Shown here: piece after piece, positions 1-8,578 of the stretch | Layout: each line of letters opens with the position of its first letter | Numbering within the stretch: the first letter of the stretch is position 1 | Assembly: GCA_049516395.1 (NCBI GenBank) | Contig: JBEKTD010000001.1 | Span: 124,001-188,000 of the forward strand | Origin: Fen-1362 sp049516395 | GTDB lineage: Bacteria; Planctomycetota; Phycisphaerae; Sedimentisphaerales; Anaerobacaceae | Direction: 5' to 3' | DNA: 64,000 nucleotides | Translations under genes and position numbers: made by a program | The notes under the pieces: model-generated | Database searches by the model: none | Told to the model about the DNA's origin: nothing | Seen by the model: the letters and a program-made list of their open reading frames with translations, nothing else

Positions 1-2
1 AA

Positions 3-293
3 GCGAACGGCGTCGGCTCGGAACTTATCGGGAACTGGATTTTAAATTCAAAAGTCAAATGGGGCAGCCCGAAACAGCGACTGAAGGTCAACCCGGATAT
101 GAGCGGCCTGTATGGCGTAACGCCAATCAGCAGGATTACTCTCGAAGGCGATAAAGTGAGCTTCAAAGTTCCAGCCGGCAAATATCCGCTGACTTTTGAG
201 TGCAAACTCGACGGCTCGAAGCTGGCCGGAGTGCAGAAAACATCGAGAGATTCTCAGGAAGTTACGGGCGAAAAGATGGGCTCCGCTTTTTAG
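3..293 (+). CDS. C-terminal part of an unrecognised protein (5' end outside window)
   Basis: An open frame enters from the left edge and ends at a TAG at 291-293, leaving about 96 residues. The visible part is rich in short beta-strand-like stretches (ELIGNWIL, VSFKVPAGKYPLTFECKLDG). Extracellular planctomycete proteins often look like this, but no family can be named. The stop codon lies inside the sequence TAGCCACAG, the start of an intergenic repeat that also ends two other genes here (13104 and 46846). The last few residues may therefore come from the repeat. Confidence 0.55.
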   Translation, partial: ANGVGSELIGNWILNSKVKWGSPKQRLKVNPDMSGLYGVTPISRITLEGDKVSFKVPAGKYPLTFECKLDGSKLAGVQKTSRDSQEVTGEKMGSAF

Positions 294-385
294 CCACAGA
301 TTACACAGATTTTACGGATTTATTTTAGACGCTGATTGCGCTGATTTACGCTGCTTATTTTACCACGAAAGACACGGATTTACAC
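291..385. repeat. Degenerate CCACAGA-type intergenic repeat
   Basis: The segment starts with TAGCCACAGATTACACAGA and runs on as AT-rich sequence with repeated words (ACACAGATT, ACGGATTT, GCTGATT). It resembles the repeats at 2368 and 13103. It follows the stop of the first gene directly and contains no credible gene. Confidence 0.5.
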
Positions 386-389
386 TGTA

Positions 390-508
390 TTTGCTCGGCT
401 TGGTGTTCTCGACACAGCCAATTCTCCAAACGCTGTTTGTGCGATTGGCTGGTGTCTTCGCCCACCGGGTGGCTAAAAGACAGCCACCCATCATTTAAGC
501 CGAGCAAA
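390..508. repeat. Multi-branched inverted-repeat element
   Basis: Outer arms TTTGCTCGGCTT (390-401) and AAGCCGAGCAAA (497-508) are perfect 12-bp complements. Inside are two further stems: CAGCCAAT (415-422) with ATTGGCTG (444-451), which extends through GACAC/GTGTC with one bulge, and GGGTGGCT (467-474) with AGCCACCC (482-489). Together they could form a three-way structure in RNA or a cruciform in DNA. The rest of the gap to 659 shows nothing recognisable. Confidence 0.55.
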
Positions 509-659
509 GAACACGGTTTATATTAGACGCAATGTCACAGACAGCGGGTAGTGTGTAGCGGACAGTTTTTACCCACCAAAAAGAATGGCGGGTAAGGTTT
601 TGAGTGTTGAGTGTTTAGTTTTGAGTTACGAATGGCTGGGAAAACGGTAGCTGTCCTCG

Positions 660-1199
660 TTAGTTCTTCTGTAATTTATCCGAGAACAAACTTAGCTGCG
701 TCGGCGGGATTCGGCTTTCAAAATGCTCCTGGGACTCAATACTTCCGTCGTGCCGGATATGTCGTACTTCAATACCCAGTTTTGCCAACTCGCGTGAAAT
801 CAACAGGCCCCTGTGGCATTTAGCCGGGTCTTCCTCACTGCAAAGAATACACAAAGTGTTTTCCTCAGCATCCTTAAATAAATATTTCAATCCTTCGCGG
901 AAATTATCCGTAGAAGCGAGTTTGGAATAATCGCAGTTTCCTAATTTGTCTTTGGTCTCGATGCCTGCGGGACGGCCTCCAAGCTTATCTCCCATAAAGA
1001 CATACTTGATACCTGTATTATTTGACGCGAGCTGGATTGCTTCGCGGTTTGCCTGCGGCACATATCGGCTATACGGGACACTTCGTACGTCCACCAAAAT
1101 ATCAATGTTGTTTTTCTTGAGCCAGAATATGATGTCTTCAGTATTTTTATTACTGTGTCCAATTGTGAAGATTGGATGTTTCCCGGATACCTTACTCAT
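660..1199 (-). CDS. DUF488 domain-containing protein
   Basis: 179 aa, a normal length for DUF488. Family motifs are visible: TIGHSN near the N-terminus, LVDVRSVPYSRY at about residues 35-46, LCSEEDPAKCHRGLLI in the C-terminal half, and HIRHDGSI near the end. The conserved Cys and the CHR motif are the usual candidates for a functional site; the family's biochemical role is not established. It starts 6 bases after the stop of the PyrK-like gene on the same strand, so the two are probably co-transcribed. No clear ribosome-binding site is seen, which fits translational coupling. Confidence 0.85.
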   Translation of the reverse strand: MSKVSGKHPIFTIGHSNKNTEDIIFWLKKNNIDILVDVRSVPYSRYVPQANREAIQLASNNTGIKYVFMGDKLGGRPAGIETKDKLGNCDYSKLASTDNFREGLKYLFKDAEENTLCILCSEEDPAKCHRGLLISRELAKLGIEVRHIRHDGSIESQEHFESRIPPTQLSLFSDKLQKN

Positions 1200-1205
1200 A
1201 AGCGT

Positions 1206-2351
1206 CTAAAAGACGATTTCTTTAGCATCGAAGACGGGGCCGTCTTTGCAGCAGAGTTTGTATTTATCGCCTTTGTCCCCTGCGGGGATTCCGCCCCCTG
1301 CGGGGGCCACACATTTGACGGCACAGGACTGGCAGAGGCCTATGCCGCAGGCCATCATCTCTTCCATACTGATTTGGCAATCGATTTTCTTATCGCGGGC
1401 GAGCTTGGCAATAGTTGCAAGCATCGAGCGTGGGCCGCAGGCGTAGATAATCGTTTCAGCGGGATTTAAAGTGATGCTGTTCTGTGAAAGCCAATCGGTG
1501 ATACAATTACTGACAAAGCCCTTGAAGCCGGCGGAGCCGTCGTCAGTGGCGACAAATGAGCTGATACTGTATCTGCCGAATTCGCCGAGCCAGAAACCAA
1601 TCTCCCGCGAAAGATTATCTAAGGGTTTTTCAAAAGGCAGATCCTCTTTTGTCTTTGCGCCCGCAAATGCAATCGCGTCCATAGTAGGGTGTTCTGTGGT
1701 AAGCACCTGCGCCAGGTGTTCGAGCGGAGGCGAACCCATACCGCCCGCGACCAATATCGCACGTTTTTTGCCAGCGGGGACGGTGAAGCCATTACCCAGC
1801 GGGCCGATGATATTTATTGTATTACCCTTAACGAGCGTGGTCATACGCAGGGTCGCAGGGCCGAGGACACAATAAACGACCTCGACGATTATTTTACCAA
1901 CACCGGAAGAAGCCGGTTTGGGTTGAACCGGGTTTGTCCCGGGATGAATCGGCGGACTCACCTCTTTGGCAACGCGGGCGAAGCTGAATGGCCTGCGAAG
2001 AAGTATCTGTCTTGCCGCTTCGTCTTTGAGGCAATCCGGTATCGTCTCCAGCGCGGGCAGAGCAACATTGGAAACATCGAACTGGGCGAACTGGCCGGGT
2101 CTTGTTTTGGCGAAGGCCTCAGCTCCTGCGCCGGTAAATTGCAGACCCAGCCGATAGAACTTCTGGCGCAGGGGTTTATTGAATAATATAGTCGCCTCGA
2201 AAGGCCCTTTGAGGTTATGGCCCGGCTCGGCTATGGGTGCAGCCGGTGCGGCTGGCGATGCTGCCGGGGCAGGTGGCGGCGTTGCCGATGCGGCTGGCTG
2301 TGCCGCTGGGGCGGGTGGTTGAGGTTGTTGAACTGGTTGTCCATCGGTCAT
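1206..2351 (-). CDS. pyrK: PyrK-like electron transfer flavoprotein (FAD, NAD, 2Fe-2S)
   Basis: 381 aa. Residues 1-45 are an Ala/Pro-rich low-complexity tail not found in typical PyrK (about 260 aa). The rest has the PyrK layout: an FAD-binding barrel with RRPFSFARV, an NAD-binding region with LVAGGMGSPPLEHLA, and a C-terminal iron-sulfur cluster motif MACGIGLCQSCAVKC followed by YKLCCKDGPVF. PyrK passes electrons from dihydroorotate dehydrogenase B to NAD. No pyrD is in the window, so a different partner reductase is possible. AAGGAT lies about 8 bases before the ATG. DUF488 follows immediately. Confidence 0.8.
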   Translation of the reverse strand: MTDGQPVQQPQPPAPAAQPAASATPPPAPAASPAAPAAPIAEPGHNLKGPFEATILFNKPLRQKFYRLGLQFTGAGAEAFAKTRPGQFAQFDVSNVALPALETIPDCLKDEAARQILLRRPFSFARVAKEVSPPIHPGTNPVQPKPASSGVGKIIVEVVYCVLGPATLRMTTLVKGNTINIIGPLGNGFTVPAGKKRAILVAGGMGSPPLEHLAQVLTTEHPTMDAIAFAGAKTKEDLPFEKPLDNLSREIGFWLGEFGRYSISSFVATDDGSAGFKGFVSNCITDWLSQNSITLNPAETIIYACGPRSMLATIAKLARDKKIDCQISMEEMMACGIGLCQSCAVKCVAPAGGGIPAGDKGDKYKLCCKDGPVFDAKEIVF

Positions 2352-2367
2352 AATCGATTATCCTTAA

Positions 2368-2431
2368 AGCCACAGAGTTTCCGAAGCGGGCTCGTCGCTT
2401 CGCTCCGTGTTTTAGCCACAGAGCACACAGA
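2368..2431. repeat. CCACAGAG intergenic repeat, copy 2
   Basis: The 43 bases at 2368-2410 are identical to 13103-13145. After one mismatch the word TTAGCCACAGAG is again shared. The core holds a small hairpin, GAAGCG with CGCTTC. Downstream sequence to about 2500 is AT-rich with GTGTAAATCCGTGTCTAAT-like words similar to 291-385. Antisense open frames crossing this copy are artefacts of the repeat. Confidence 0.75.
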
Positions 2432-2535
2432 GAAATGAATAAAAAACAGTGTAAATCCGTGTCTAATCTTTATAGTGTCTATCCGTATCTTTTTCATTAT
2501 GTTATATGCTCTTAATTAACAACGCTAAGAGGGTA

Positions 2536-2572
2536 TAAAAAAAACGGCCGGCTTGCAATCGCAAACCAGCCG
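2536..2572 (-). terminator. Intrinsic terminator of the symporter operon
   Basis: Read on the minus strand, a 12-bp stem (CGGCTGGTTTGC with GCAAGCCGGCCG, two G-T wobbles, 4-base loop) is followed by eight T residues. It sits 35 bases after the stop of the small membrane protein gene. Confidence 0.85.
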
Positions 2573-2606
2573 ATTGTTGTTGATTATCTTCTCTTAACGA
2601 GAGCCG

Positions 2607-2822
2607 TTACTGATGCTTTTTGGCTCCGCGCCATGCCATGAGCAGCATAAACGCACCGAAGGCGAACATCACAAGCCCCCACCAAAAGTTTACGTTGATA
2701 CCAAGCGAGCGTTCATAAATAGCCGGGTCGGAAAACAGGCCGTAAATAGTGATTATCGCCCCGATTAAGGCAAACATCCCGCCTATGGGGAGTCGAACAT
2801 CGAGTTTCATTCCATCGCTCAT
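2607..2822 (-). CDS. Small two-helix membrane protein, probable symporter partner
   Basis: 71 aa from the ATG at 2822, chosen because GGAG lies 6 bases upstream. An upstream TTG at 2840 and an ATG at 2834 overlapping the symporter stop are alternatives. Two hydrophobic segments are visible: residues 14-30 (GGMFALIGAIITIYGLF) and about 45-62 (FWWGLVMFAFGAFMLLM). A basic tail RGAKKHQ follows. It lies just downstream of the sodium:solute symporter on the same strand and before the shared terminator, which suggests an accessory subunit. No family name is certain. Confidence 0.7.
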   Translation of the reverse strand: MSDGMKLDVRLPIGGMFALIGAIITIYGLFSDPAIYERSLGINVNFWWGLVMFAFGAFMLLMAWRGAKKHQ

Positions 2823-2833
2823 ATTTTTCTCCA

Positions 2834-4567
2834 TTACCAAAAGATAATATTGAGGGCTATTGCCGCTGCCAGCACAATAACGCCAAGGACTGCGGGCTGC
2901 TTATACCAAACCAGGCCCTGCTCTTTGATACGCGGGGTCAGCGAATAAACCAGGCCGCGCAATTCGTCGTCGGTTTTGTTCTTTGACGTTATCAGAGACA
3001 CGACGATAGTAACGACAAAGCAGGTGCTCCAGGCGTAAATGGCGGCCCAGAAGTTCTGTGCCATATCAACGGGATAGGTATGCAGGACGTGACCGCCGCA
3101 GAGCCAGCCGCCTTTGATTCCCATGGTTGCGCCAACGGGCAGGGTCAGTCCGTGGTGAAGGGCAGCGGCGAGCGTGCCTGAAAGCAGGCCGAAGAATGCT
3201 CCGTGGCCCGTGGCCCTGCGCCAGAACATTCCGAGAAGGAACGTGGCGAAAAGCGGGGCGTTTACGAAGCCGAAGACAAGCTGGAGCATATCCATAATGT
3301 TATTGAAGGCGCTTGCGACATAAGCGCAGGCGATACTTAACAGGATGCCGACGACCGTGATGATGTGGCCCATACGGAGATAATGCTGGTCGGATTGGCC
3401 GGGCTTGATATAGCTTTGATAGAGGTCATAAGTCCAGACGGTATTGAATGCGGTAACATTGCCCGCCATACCCGACATAAACGACGCCATAAGGGCCGTG
3501 ATGCCGATACCGAGGATGCCGGGCGGAAGGAATCTGGCGAGCATTGCAGGCACCGCCATATTGTAATCTACTTTACCGGCTGCGTCTGTTGGCAGGAAGG
3601 AGCCGCCGTTTTGATGAAGGGCGATGGCAATCATGCCGGGCAGAATCACCAGCGCCGGGAAGAGCATTTTCGGGAAAGCGGCAATCAGGGGCGTGCGCCG
3701 GGCGGCGGACATCGAATTTGCCGCCATCGCTCTTTGCACGACTAAGAAGTCCGTGCACCAGTAGCCGAATGAAAGAACAAAGCCCAGCCCCATAACCATT
3801 CCGAACCATTCGACGCCCATCGGATTTGCGCTTGCGGAATTCATGTGCGCCCAGGACTCCGTCCAGGCACCGGGAGCGAACGCCTTGCCTGCGGGGTTGG
3901 TTGGACTGGTTGCCACAGTGTTAAGTTTGGCGACAAGCCCGTCCCAGCCGCCGACGCTTTTGAGGCCAAGGAATACCAGTGGGCAAAAGCCGAGGACAAT
4001 AAGGAAAAACTGCAAGACCTCGTTGTAGATTGCGGAGGTCAGGCCGCCGAGGAAGATGTAAATAAGGACAATCGCCGCGGAAACCACTATGCAGAGGTGA
4101 TAATTAAAGCCGAGGATTTGTTCGAGAAGTTTCGCGAGGACGTGCATCGAGATGCCGGATGAGAAAACGGTCATAATCGCAAATGATACGGCGTTGAAGG
4201 CGCGGGTCTTCTCATCGAAACGAAGTTTGAGATATTCGGGCACCGAACGCGCCTTTGAGCCATAGTAGAAAGGCATCATAAAGACGCCCACGAAGACCAT
4301 CGCGGGGATAGCGCCCACCCAGTAAAAATGACTGGTCATAATGCCGTATTTTGCGCCGGATGCGCCCATTCCGATAACTTCCTGCGCGCCGAGGTTGGCG
4401 GATATGAAGGCAAGCCCCGTAATCCAGGCGGGAATAGACCTGCCTGAGAGGAAGAAATCCGTGCTGGTTTTGGTATATCGCTTCAGCGCGAAGCCGATTC
4501 CCAGCACGAAGGCAAAATAGATAAACAGAAGAACATAATCGATGTGACCCAATTGAATACCGTGCAT
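2834..4567 (-). CDS. Sodium:solute symporter (SSS/SGLT family)
   Basis: 577 aa with about 13-14 hydrophobic segments. The N-terminal region has the SSS signature: DFFLSGRSIPAWITGLAFISAN, then GAQEVIGMGASGAKYG, the region lining the Na+ site in vSGLT. ALMASFMSGMAGNVTAFNTVWTYDLY matches the conserved Na+-site helix 8 of the family. It should co-transport Na+ with a sugar or similar solute across the inner membrane; the substrate cannot be read from sequence. AGGAGACGG precedes the ATG. The small membrane protein is downstream in the same operon. Confidence 0.9.
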   Translation of the reverse strand: MHGIQLGHIDYVLLFIYFAFVLGIGFALKRYTKTSTDFFLSGRSIPAWITGLAFISANLGAQEVIGMGASGAKYGIMTSHFYWVGAIPAMVFVGVFMMPFYYGSKARSVPEYLKLRFDEKTRAFNAVSFAIMTVFSSGISMHVLAKLLEQILGFNYHLCIVVSAAIVLIYIFLGGLTSAIYNEVLQFFLIVLGFCPLVFLGLKSVGGWDGLVAKLNTVATSPTNPAGKAFAPGAWTESWAHMNSASANPMGVEWFGMVMGLGFVLSFGYWCTDFLVVQRAMAANSMSAARRTPLIAAFPKMLFPALVILPGMIAIALHQNGGSFLPTDAAGKVDYNMAVPAMLARFLPPGILGIGITALMASFMSGMAGNVTAFNTVWTYDLYQSYIKPGQSDQHYLRMGHIITVVGILLSIACAYVASAFNNIMDMLQLVFGFVNAPLFATFLLGMFWRRATGHGAFFGLLSGTLAAALHHGLTLPVGATMGIKGGWLCGGHVLHTYPVDMAQNFWAAIYAWSTCFVVTIVVSLITSKNKTDDELRGLVYSLTPRIKEQGLVWYKQPAVLGVIVLAAAIALNIIFW

Positions 4568-4687
4568 ATTTTCCGTCTCCTAAAATGCGCACAATTCTAA
4601 ATGGCGATAATTATAATAACCGCGACACAAAACGCAACCACTAAAGGACGGGATTATCCGGCAGTAATTTTGGGGGGTATTAAAAAC

Positions 4688-4772
4688 GGAAGGGTCGGCT
4701 GTGCCTGCACCCGATACCGCATCGTTCGAGTCACGCCGACCCTTCCTTCCGACCTCGACGGGAACCGTCGAG
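4688..4772. repeat. Two inverted repeats in the divergent promoter region
   Basis: GGAAGGGTCGGC (4688-4699) pairs perfectly with GCCGACCCTTCC (4735-4746). A second perfect hairpin follows, CTCGACGG-gaa-CCGTCGAG (4754-4772). Neither has a T run on either strand. They lie between the symporter gene (minus) and the sigma-factor gene (plus) and could be regulatory structures or remnants of a repeat. Nothing else is recognised between 4568 and 4900. Confidence 0.6.
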
Positions 4773-4925
4773 TCGCAGCGGGTTTTCACTTTTCGTTCGC
4801 CGGTTGTTGAAAAACCTGCAAATTTGGAAGCTGGCCGGGGTGTGAGCGCCGCCCCCCCAAACAACGGGCTGGCGCGCTTTTCGGCCATCTTCCGTATTGT
4901 TAAGTCCCGGAATTACCCTTTGCGT

Positions 4926-5012
4926 TACAGGAATTTCGCGGAAATTTCCAAATTTTTGAAAAAATCGTAAAAAATATGTAACAACTCCCGTCCCTTATGG
5001 ACAATATATACA
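4926..5012 (+). promoter_or_regulatory. Upstream region of the ECF sigma gene with a motif shared at 19216-19276
   Basis: The order of words here is GTTACAG, TTTCGCGGA, TTTCCAAA, GAAAAA, TCGTAA, then ATGTAAC. The same words in the same order occur at 19216-19276. The GTAAC at 4977-4981 followed 15 bases later by TGGAC could be an ECF-type promoter, possibly autoregulatory. This is an inference from motif sharing alone. Confidence 0.35.
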
Positions 5013-5022
5013 GGATAGACGT

Positions 5023-5874
5023 ATGGCGGCAGTACTGCAAAATATAAGCCCGGCGCTGATTCACGAGGCCAAACTGGGCAACAAGGATAGTATGAACCGG
5101 CTTGCCGAGCTGGCCGGTGAGCGACTTTATGCCTATATCTACCGGCTCACGCTCGACCAGACCGTCACGCAGGACATTCTACAGGAGACAATACTATTTA
5201 TGATTCAATCACTAAACCAGCTCGAACACGTGGACCATTTCTGGGGGTGGCTCTTCAGGACGGCGATGGGCAAGGTGCAGCATTACTATCGGGACCTTCA
5301 ACGCAGGAAAACCGTTGAGCTGTCCGAAGAGGAACAGCGGTATATCCATAACCGCGTCAGCGCCGACTTTAACGACGGCCTGACTGGGCTTCTGCGAAAA
5401 GAACTGTCCGACGCGGTCTTTATGGCGATGAAACGGCTAAAGCTGAAATATCGTAATATTCTCATCCTTCGCTGTTTCGAGAACATGGATTACGCCCAAA
5501 TCGGCGCGGTAATGAACTGCTCCGAGTTGCGTTCGAGGGTTATGTTTTTCCGCGCCAAGACATTGCTGCGAAGGCAATTAGCGATACAGGGTTTCAGCAA
5601 ATACTACTTCCTAATCGCCCTTGCCCTGTTCGGGGTAGTTACGACTTCCGCCAAGGCGGCATCTTCGGTTACTATTACCGCCTCATCTCTGGAAGTAGGG
5701 TTCACCGCGTCGCTGATTGCGACGATATCGAGCAAAATCGGGATAGCCGCGACAGCCGCCGCGACGGCGATTGCTTTTGCCTTGCCCCCTGGATCGTTTA
5801 TTTACATTATCCCGATTGCCTGCCTCGCCGTGCTTATCCTTTTCTTTGTCAGCTTAGTTAACATCTATAGCTAA
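5023..5874 (+). CDS. ECF-type RNA polymerase sigma factor with C-terminal membrane extension
   Basis: 283 aa, about 100 longer than a minimal ECF factor. Residues 15-80 form region 2 (DSMNRLAELAGERLYAYIYR, VTQDILQETILFMIQSL, FWGWLFRTAMGKV). Residues 125-180 form region 4 (MKRLKLKYRNILILRCFENM, DYAQIGAVMNCSELRSRVMF). After about residue 190 come hydrophobic segments (YYFLIALALFGVV, an Ala-rich stretch, and FIYIIPIACLAVLILFFVSL). The sigma domain would thus be tethered to the membrane. No anti-sigma gene is adjacent, so the tail may take over that role. Start is an ATG after AGGATAGACGT. Confidence 0.85.
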   Translation: MAAVLQNISPALIHEAKLGNKDSMNRLAELAGERLYAYIYRLTLDQTVTQDILQETILFMIQSLNQLEHVDHFWGWLFRTAMGKVQHYYRDLQRRKTVELSEEEQRYIHNRVSADFNDGLTGLLRKELSDAVFMAMKRLKLKYRNILILRCFENMDYAQIGAVMNCSELRSRVMFFRAKTLLRRQLAIQGFSKYYFLIALALFGVVTTSAKAASSVTITASSLEVGFTASLIATISSKIGIAATAAATAIAFALPPGSFIYIIPIACLAVLILFFVSLVNIYS

Positions 5875-6043
5875 ACCTTCGGGTCTGGTAATTAATGTAA
5901 TCGCCACCGGCTAAAATCTTTACAACTTGTTTTTGTCGCCCTGACCGCCGACTCGCACGGCTCACGGTCATGGGTTCTGAAAAAGCTGCCTAATCAGCCG
6001 GAAACTAACGGCACTTTTGGATACAATAGACAACATGGCCTTA

Positions 6044-8518
6044 TTAGGAATGCAGGATGTTTATGTTGGCTTTGGCTGGATCAAAAATCCGATACGCAAG
6101 CAGTTTCACGCGGTCATTTACGAGGAACCACACAAGCGCATAACCCCAAACGAACATTGCCCAATCCCAGCCAAGGGGCGTCATAAACAACCCATAAACC
6201 GCTATCAACGTCGCAATTATTTGCGTGCCGAGCACTGCCCCCCATAAAATTCGCGCGGGGCGTATGGACCAGAACGGGCCGCGAGTGCGTGTGAGAAAGA
6301 TAGTCAGATGTCCCGCCACGGACAGCTTCAAATACATCAGCGTCTGGATATGTGCACGGTCGAGATGAAATACCCGCTCGCCGAGATAAAACAAGCCGAA
6401 GGCGGAGACGACCCCGATGACACCCAGCACCGTGGCGATACCCAGCACCATGCGCATATTCCATGCCTCGGGCTGATCCTTGTAATGAACGTTGTCATAG
6501 GCAATGGATAAAATGGCGCCGTCGTTGAGTAACGCCAGCATCACGATCATCACCGCCGTCAATGGATAAAAGTTGAATACCAGTATCGCCAGCGTCATGA
6601 ACAACAGTACGCGGATCGTCTCGGCGATACGGTAAATCGCGTAACTGTTCATCCGCTGGAAAATCCTCCGGCTCTCTTTGATAGCGTCAATAATAACCGA
6701 TAGGCCAGGCGTCAGCAGCACAATGGCCGCAGCCGCTCGCGCCGCGTCAGTCGCGGCCGAAACGGCGATGCCGCAGTCGGCCTTCTTCAGCGCGGGGGCG
6801 TCATTAACCCCGTCGCCCGTCATGCCGACGATGTGGCCGCGTTTTTGCAGGACATCCACAATATGGAACTTATGTTCGGGGAACACCTGCGCGAAACCGT
6901 CGGCTTTTTCAACTGACTCGGCCACTTCTGTGGTCTCTTGCTTTTTCGAGTCGCCCAAGCTGCTGGCATCGAGGATATTTGTGCCCATATCTAACTTTTT
7001 GGCGGTTTCCTTGGCGATGGCCAGTGCATCGCCCGTAACCATCTTGACCTTCACGCCCATCTGGCTCGCGGTCGCGATGGTTGCCTTGGCATCTTCCCGC
7101 GGCGGATCGAACAGGGGCAACACACCAATAAACTGCCATTGGCCTTCGCCTTCCGCTCGCGCCACGCCCAACGAACGAAAGCCGCGCGTCGCAAATTCGT
7201 TGACCGCCTTCTCGACGGCGGGCTTCACCTGCCCGGCATTGGCCGACAATTCCAAAATCACCTGCGGCGCACCCTTGGTTACCTTGAACGTCTTTCCGTC
7301 TTTGGCTTTGACGGCGGCCTCAGTGCGTTTATGCACAGGATCGAACGGCTGGAAATGAACCACCTCATAGGCCTTTAACGAATCCTTGTCTTTCAGTCCG
7401 CCCAGGACGGCCAGGTCAATAGTGTCGTTATTGTCCGTGCGCGACGCCAGCGCGCCATTGAGGATGACTTGCTCGGCGGGAACATTGTTCACGCTGAACG
7501 GGTCGCCCAGCGTCAGCTTGTTCTGGGTCAGGGTGCCGGTCTTGTCCGCGCACAGCACGTCCACGCCCGCCAATTCCTCGATGGCCACCAATCGGCTTAC
7601 AATCGCCTCTTTCTTAGCAAGCAGGCGAGCGCCAACCGCCATCGTCACCGACAACACCGTCGGCATCGCCACGGGAATCGCGGCTACGGTCAGCACCAGA
7701 GCGAACTGCAACGTGGTGAGAATCCGGTCGCCGCGGAATATCGCGACTGCAATAATCACCGCCACCAGAGCCACAGCGAGGATAATCAGATAATTGCCAA
7801 TCTTCAGCACCGCACGTTGAAAATGGCTTACGGTGTGCGCTTCCTGCACTAATTGCGCCGTCTTACCGAAGTAGGTGTTCGCTCCCGTGGCATAGACCAT
7901 TGCGCCGATTTCACCCTGACGAATAATCGAGCCCGAAAACACCGCTTCGCTAGGTTTGCGCGTGGCGGGCAATGACTCTCCTGTCAGCGCGGACTGGTCT
8001 ACCTCCACCGGATTGCCCTCCAATAATCGTGCATCTGCCGGCACAATATCGCCCAGGCGCACGCGGATGACGTCACCCGGCACCAACTCACGTGCCTCCG
8101 GGGTGACCCACTTTCCATCACGTTTCACCCGGGCCTTGATAGCCAGCTTGGCCTTCAGGGCAGCGATGGCGTTGCCCGCCTCGTGTTCTTCCCAGAATCC
8201 GACCACGGCGTTGGCAACAAGCAAAAGGAGGATGATGAAAAAATCCGGCCAGTGCCGGACCACGCCCGACAAAATTACCGCCACTTCAATCATCCACGGG
8301 ATGGGCCCCCAAAAATAACTGAGGAATTTCAGGAACGGATTGGTTTTCTTTTCTTCAATCTCATTAGGCCCATATTGGGTCAGCCGTTTCTGCGCCTCGG
8401 CTTGACTGAGGCCGTTCGGCGACGACGCCAGTTTTTTCTCCAATTCCGGCATGGGCAAGGATTTGAGACCTTCCTTATCCTCGGTTTTAACGTCGGGCTT
8501 GTTTGCATTAGATTCCAT
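6044..8518 (-). CDS. Plasma-membrane H+-transporting P-type ATPase (P3A)
   Basis: 824 aa from the ATG at 8518, which has GAGG 8 bases upstream; an in-frame GTG at 8545 is a weaker start. Motifs in order: GLSQAEAQKRLTQYGPNEI (N-terminal cation ATPase domain), LTGESLP (actuator), CADKTGTLTQNKLTLGDP (phosphorylated Asp), MTGDGVNDAPALKKADCGI (hinge), then about six C-terminal membrane helices. Length and the TLTQNKLTLGDP context match the proton-efflux P3A type. It would pump protons out with ATP. It is the last gene after Usp and the GH13 enzyme. Confidence 0.9.
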   Translation of the reverse strand: MESNANKPDVKTEDKEGLKSLPMPELEKKLASSPNGLSQAEAQKRLTQYGPNEIEEKKTNPFLKFLSYFWGPIPWMIEVAVILSGVVRHWPDFFIILLLLVANAVVGFWEEHEAGNAIAALKAKLAIKARVKRDGKWVTPEARELVPGDVIRVRLGDIVPADARLLEGNPVEVDQSALTGESLPATRKPSEAVFSGSIIRQGEIGAMVYATGANTYFGKTAQLVQEAHTVSHFQRAVLKIGNYLIILAVALVAVIIAVAIFRGDRILTTLQFALVLTVAAIPVAMPTVLSVTMAVGARLLAKKEAIVSRLVAIEELAGVDVLCADKTGTLTQNKLTLGDPFSVNNVPAEQVILNGALASRTDNNDTIDLAVLGGLKDKDSLKAYEVVHFQPFDPVHKRTEAAVKAKDGKTFKVTKGAPQVILELSANAGQVKPAVEKAVNEFATRGFRSLGVARAEGEGQWQFIGVLPLFDPPREDAKATIATASQMGVKVKMVTGDALAIAKETAKKLDMGTNILDASSLGDSKKQETTEVAESVEKADGFAQVFPEHKFHIVDVLQKRGHIVGMTGDGVNDAPALKKADCGIAVSAATDAARAAAAIVLLTPGLSVIIDAIKESRRIFQRMNSYAIYRIAETIRVLLFMTLAILVFNFYPLTAVMIVMLALLNDGAILSIAYDNVHYKDQPEAWNMRMVLGIATVLGVIGVVSAFGLFYLGERVFHLDRAHIQTLMYLKLSVAGHLTIFLTRTRGPFWSIRPARILWGAVLGTQIIATLIAVYGLFMTPLGWDWAMFVWGYALVWFLVNDRVKLLAYRIFDPAKANINILHS

Positions 8519-8578
8519 TTTGATGCCTCGAAACCGCTGAATCACTCGGTCTTCTTTAAAATTTCCACAAATGGGTTC

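Noticed and set aside
2217..2438. Short frame ending in LATEHTEK
   Set aside because: Product of the CCACAGAG repeat read in frame, a common artefact of such repeats. The same applies to 13037-13228.
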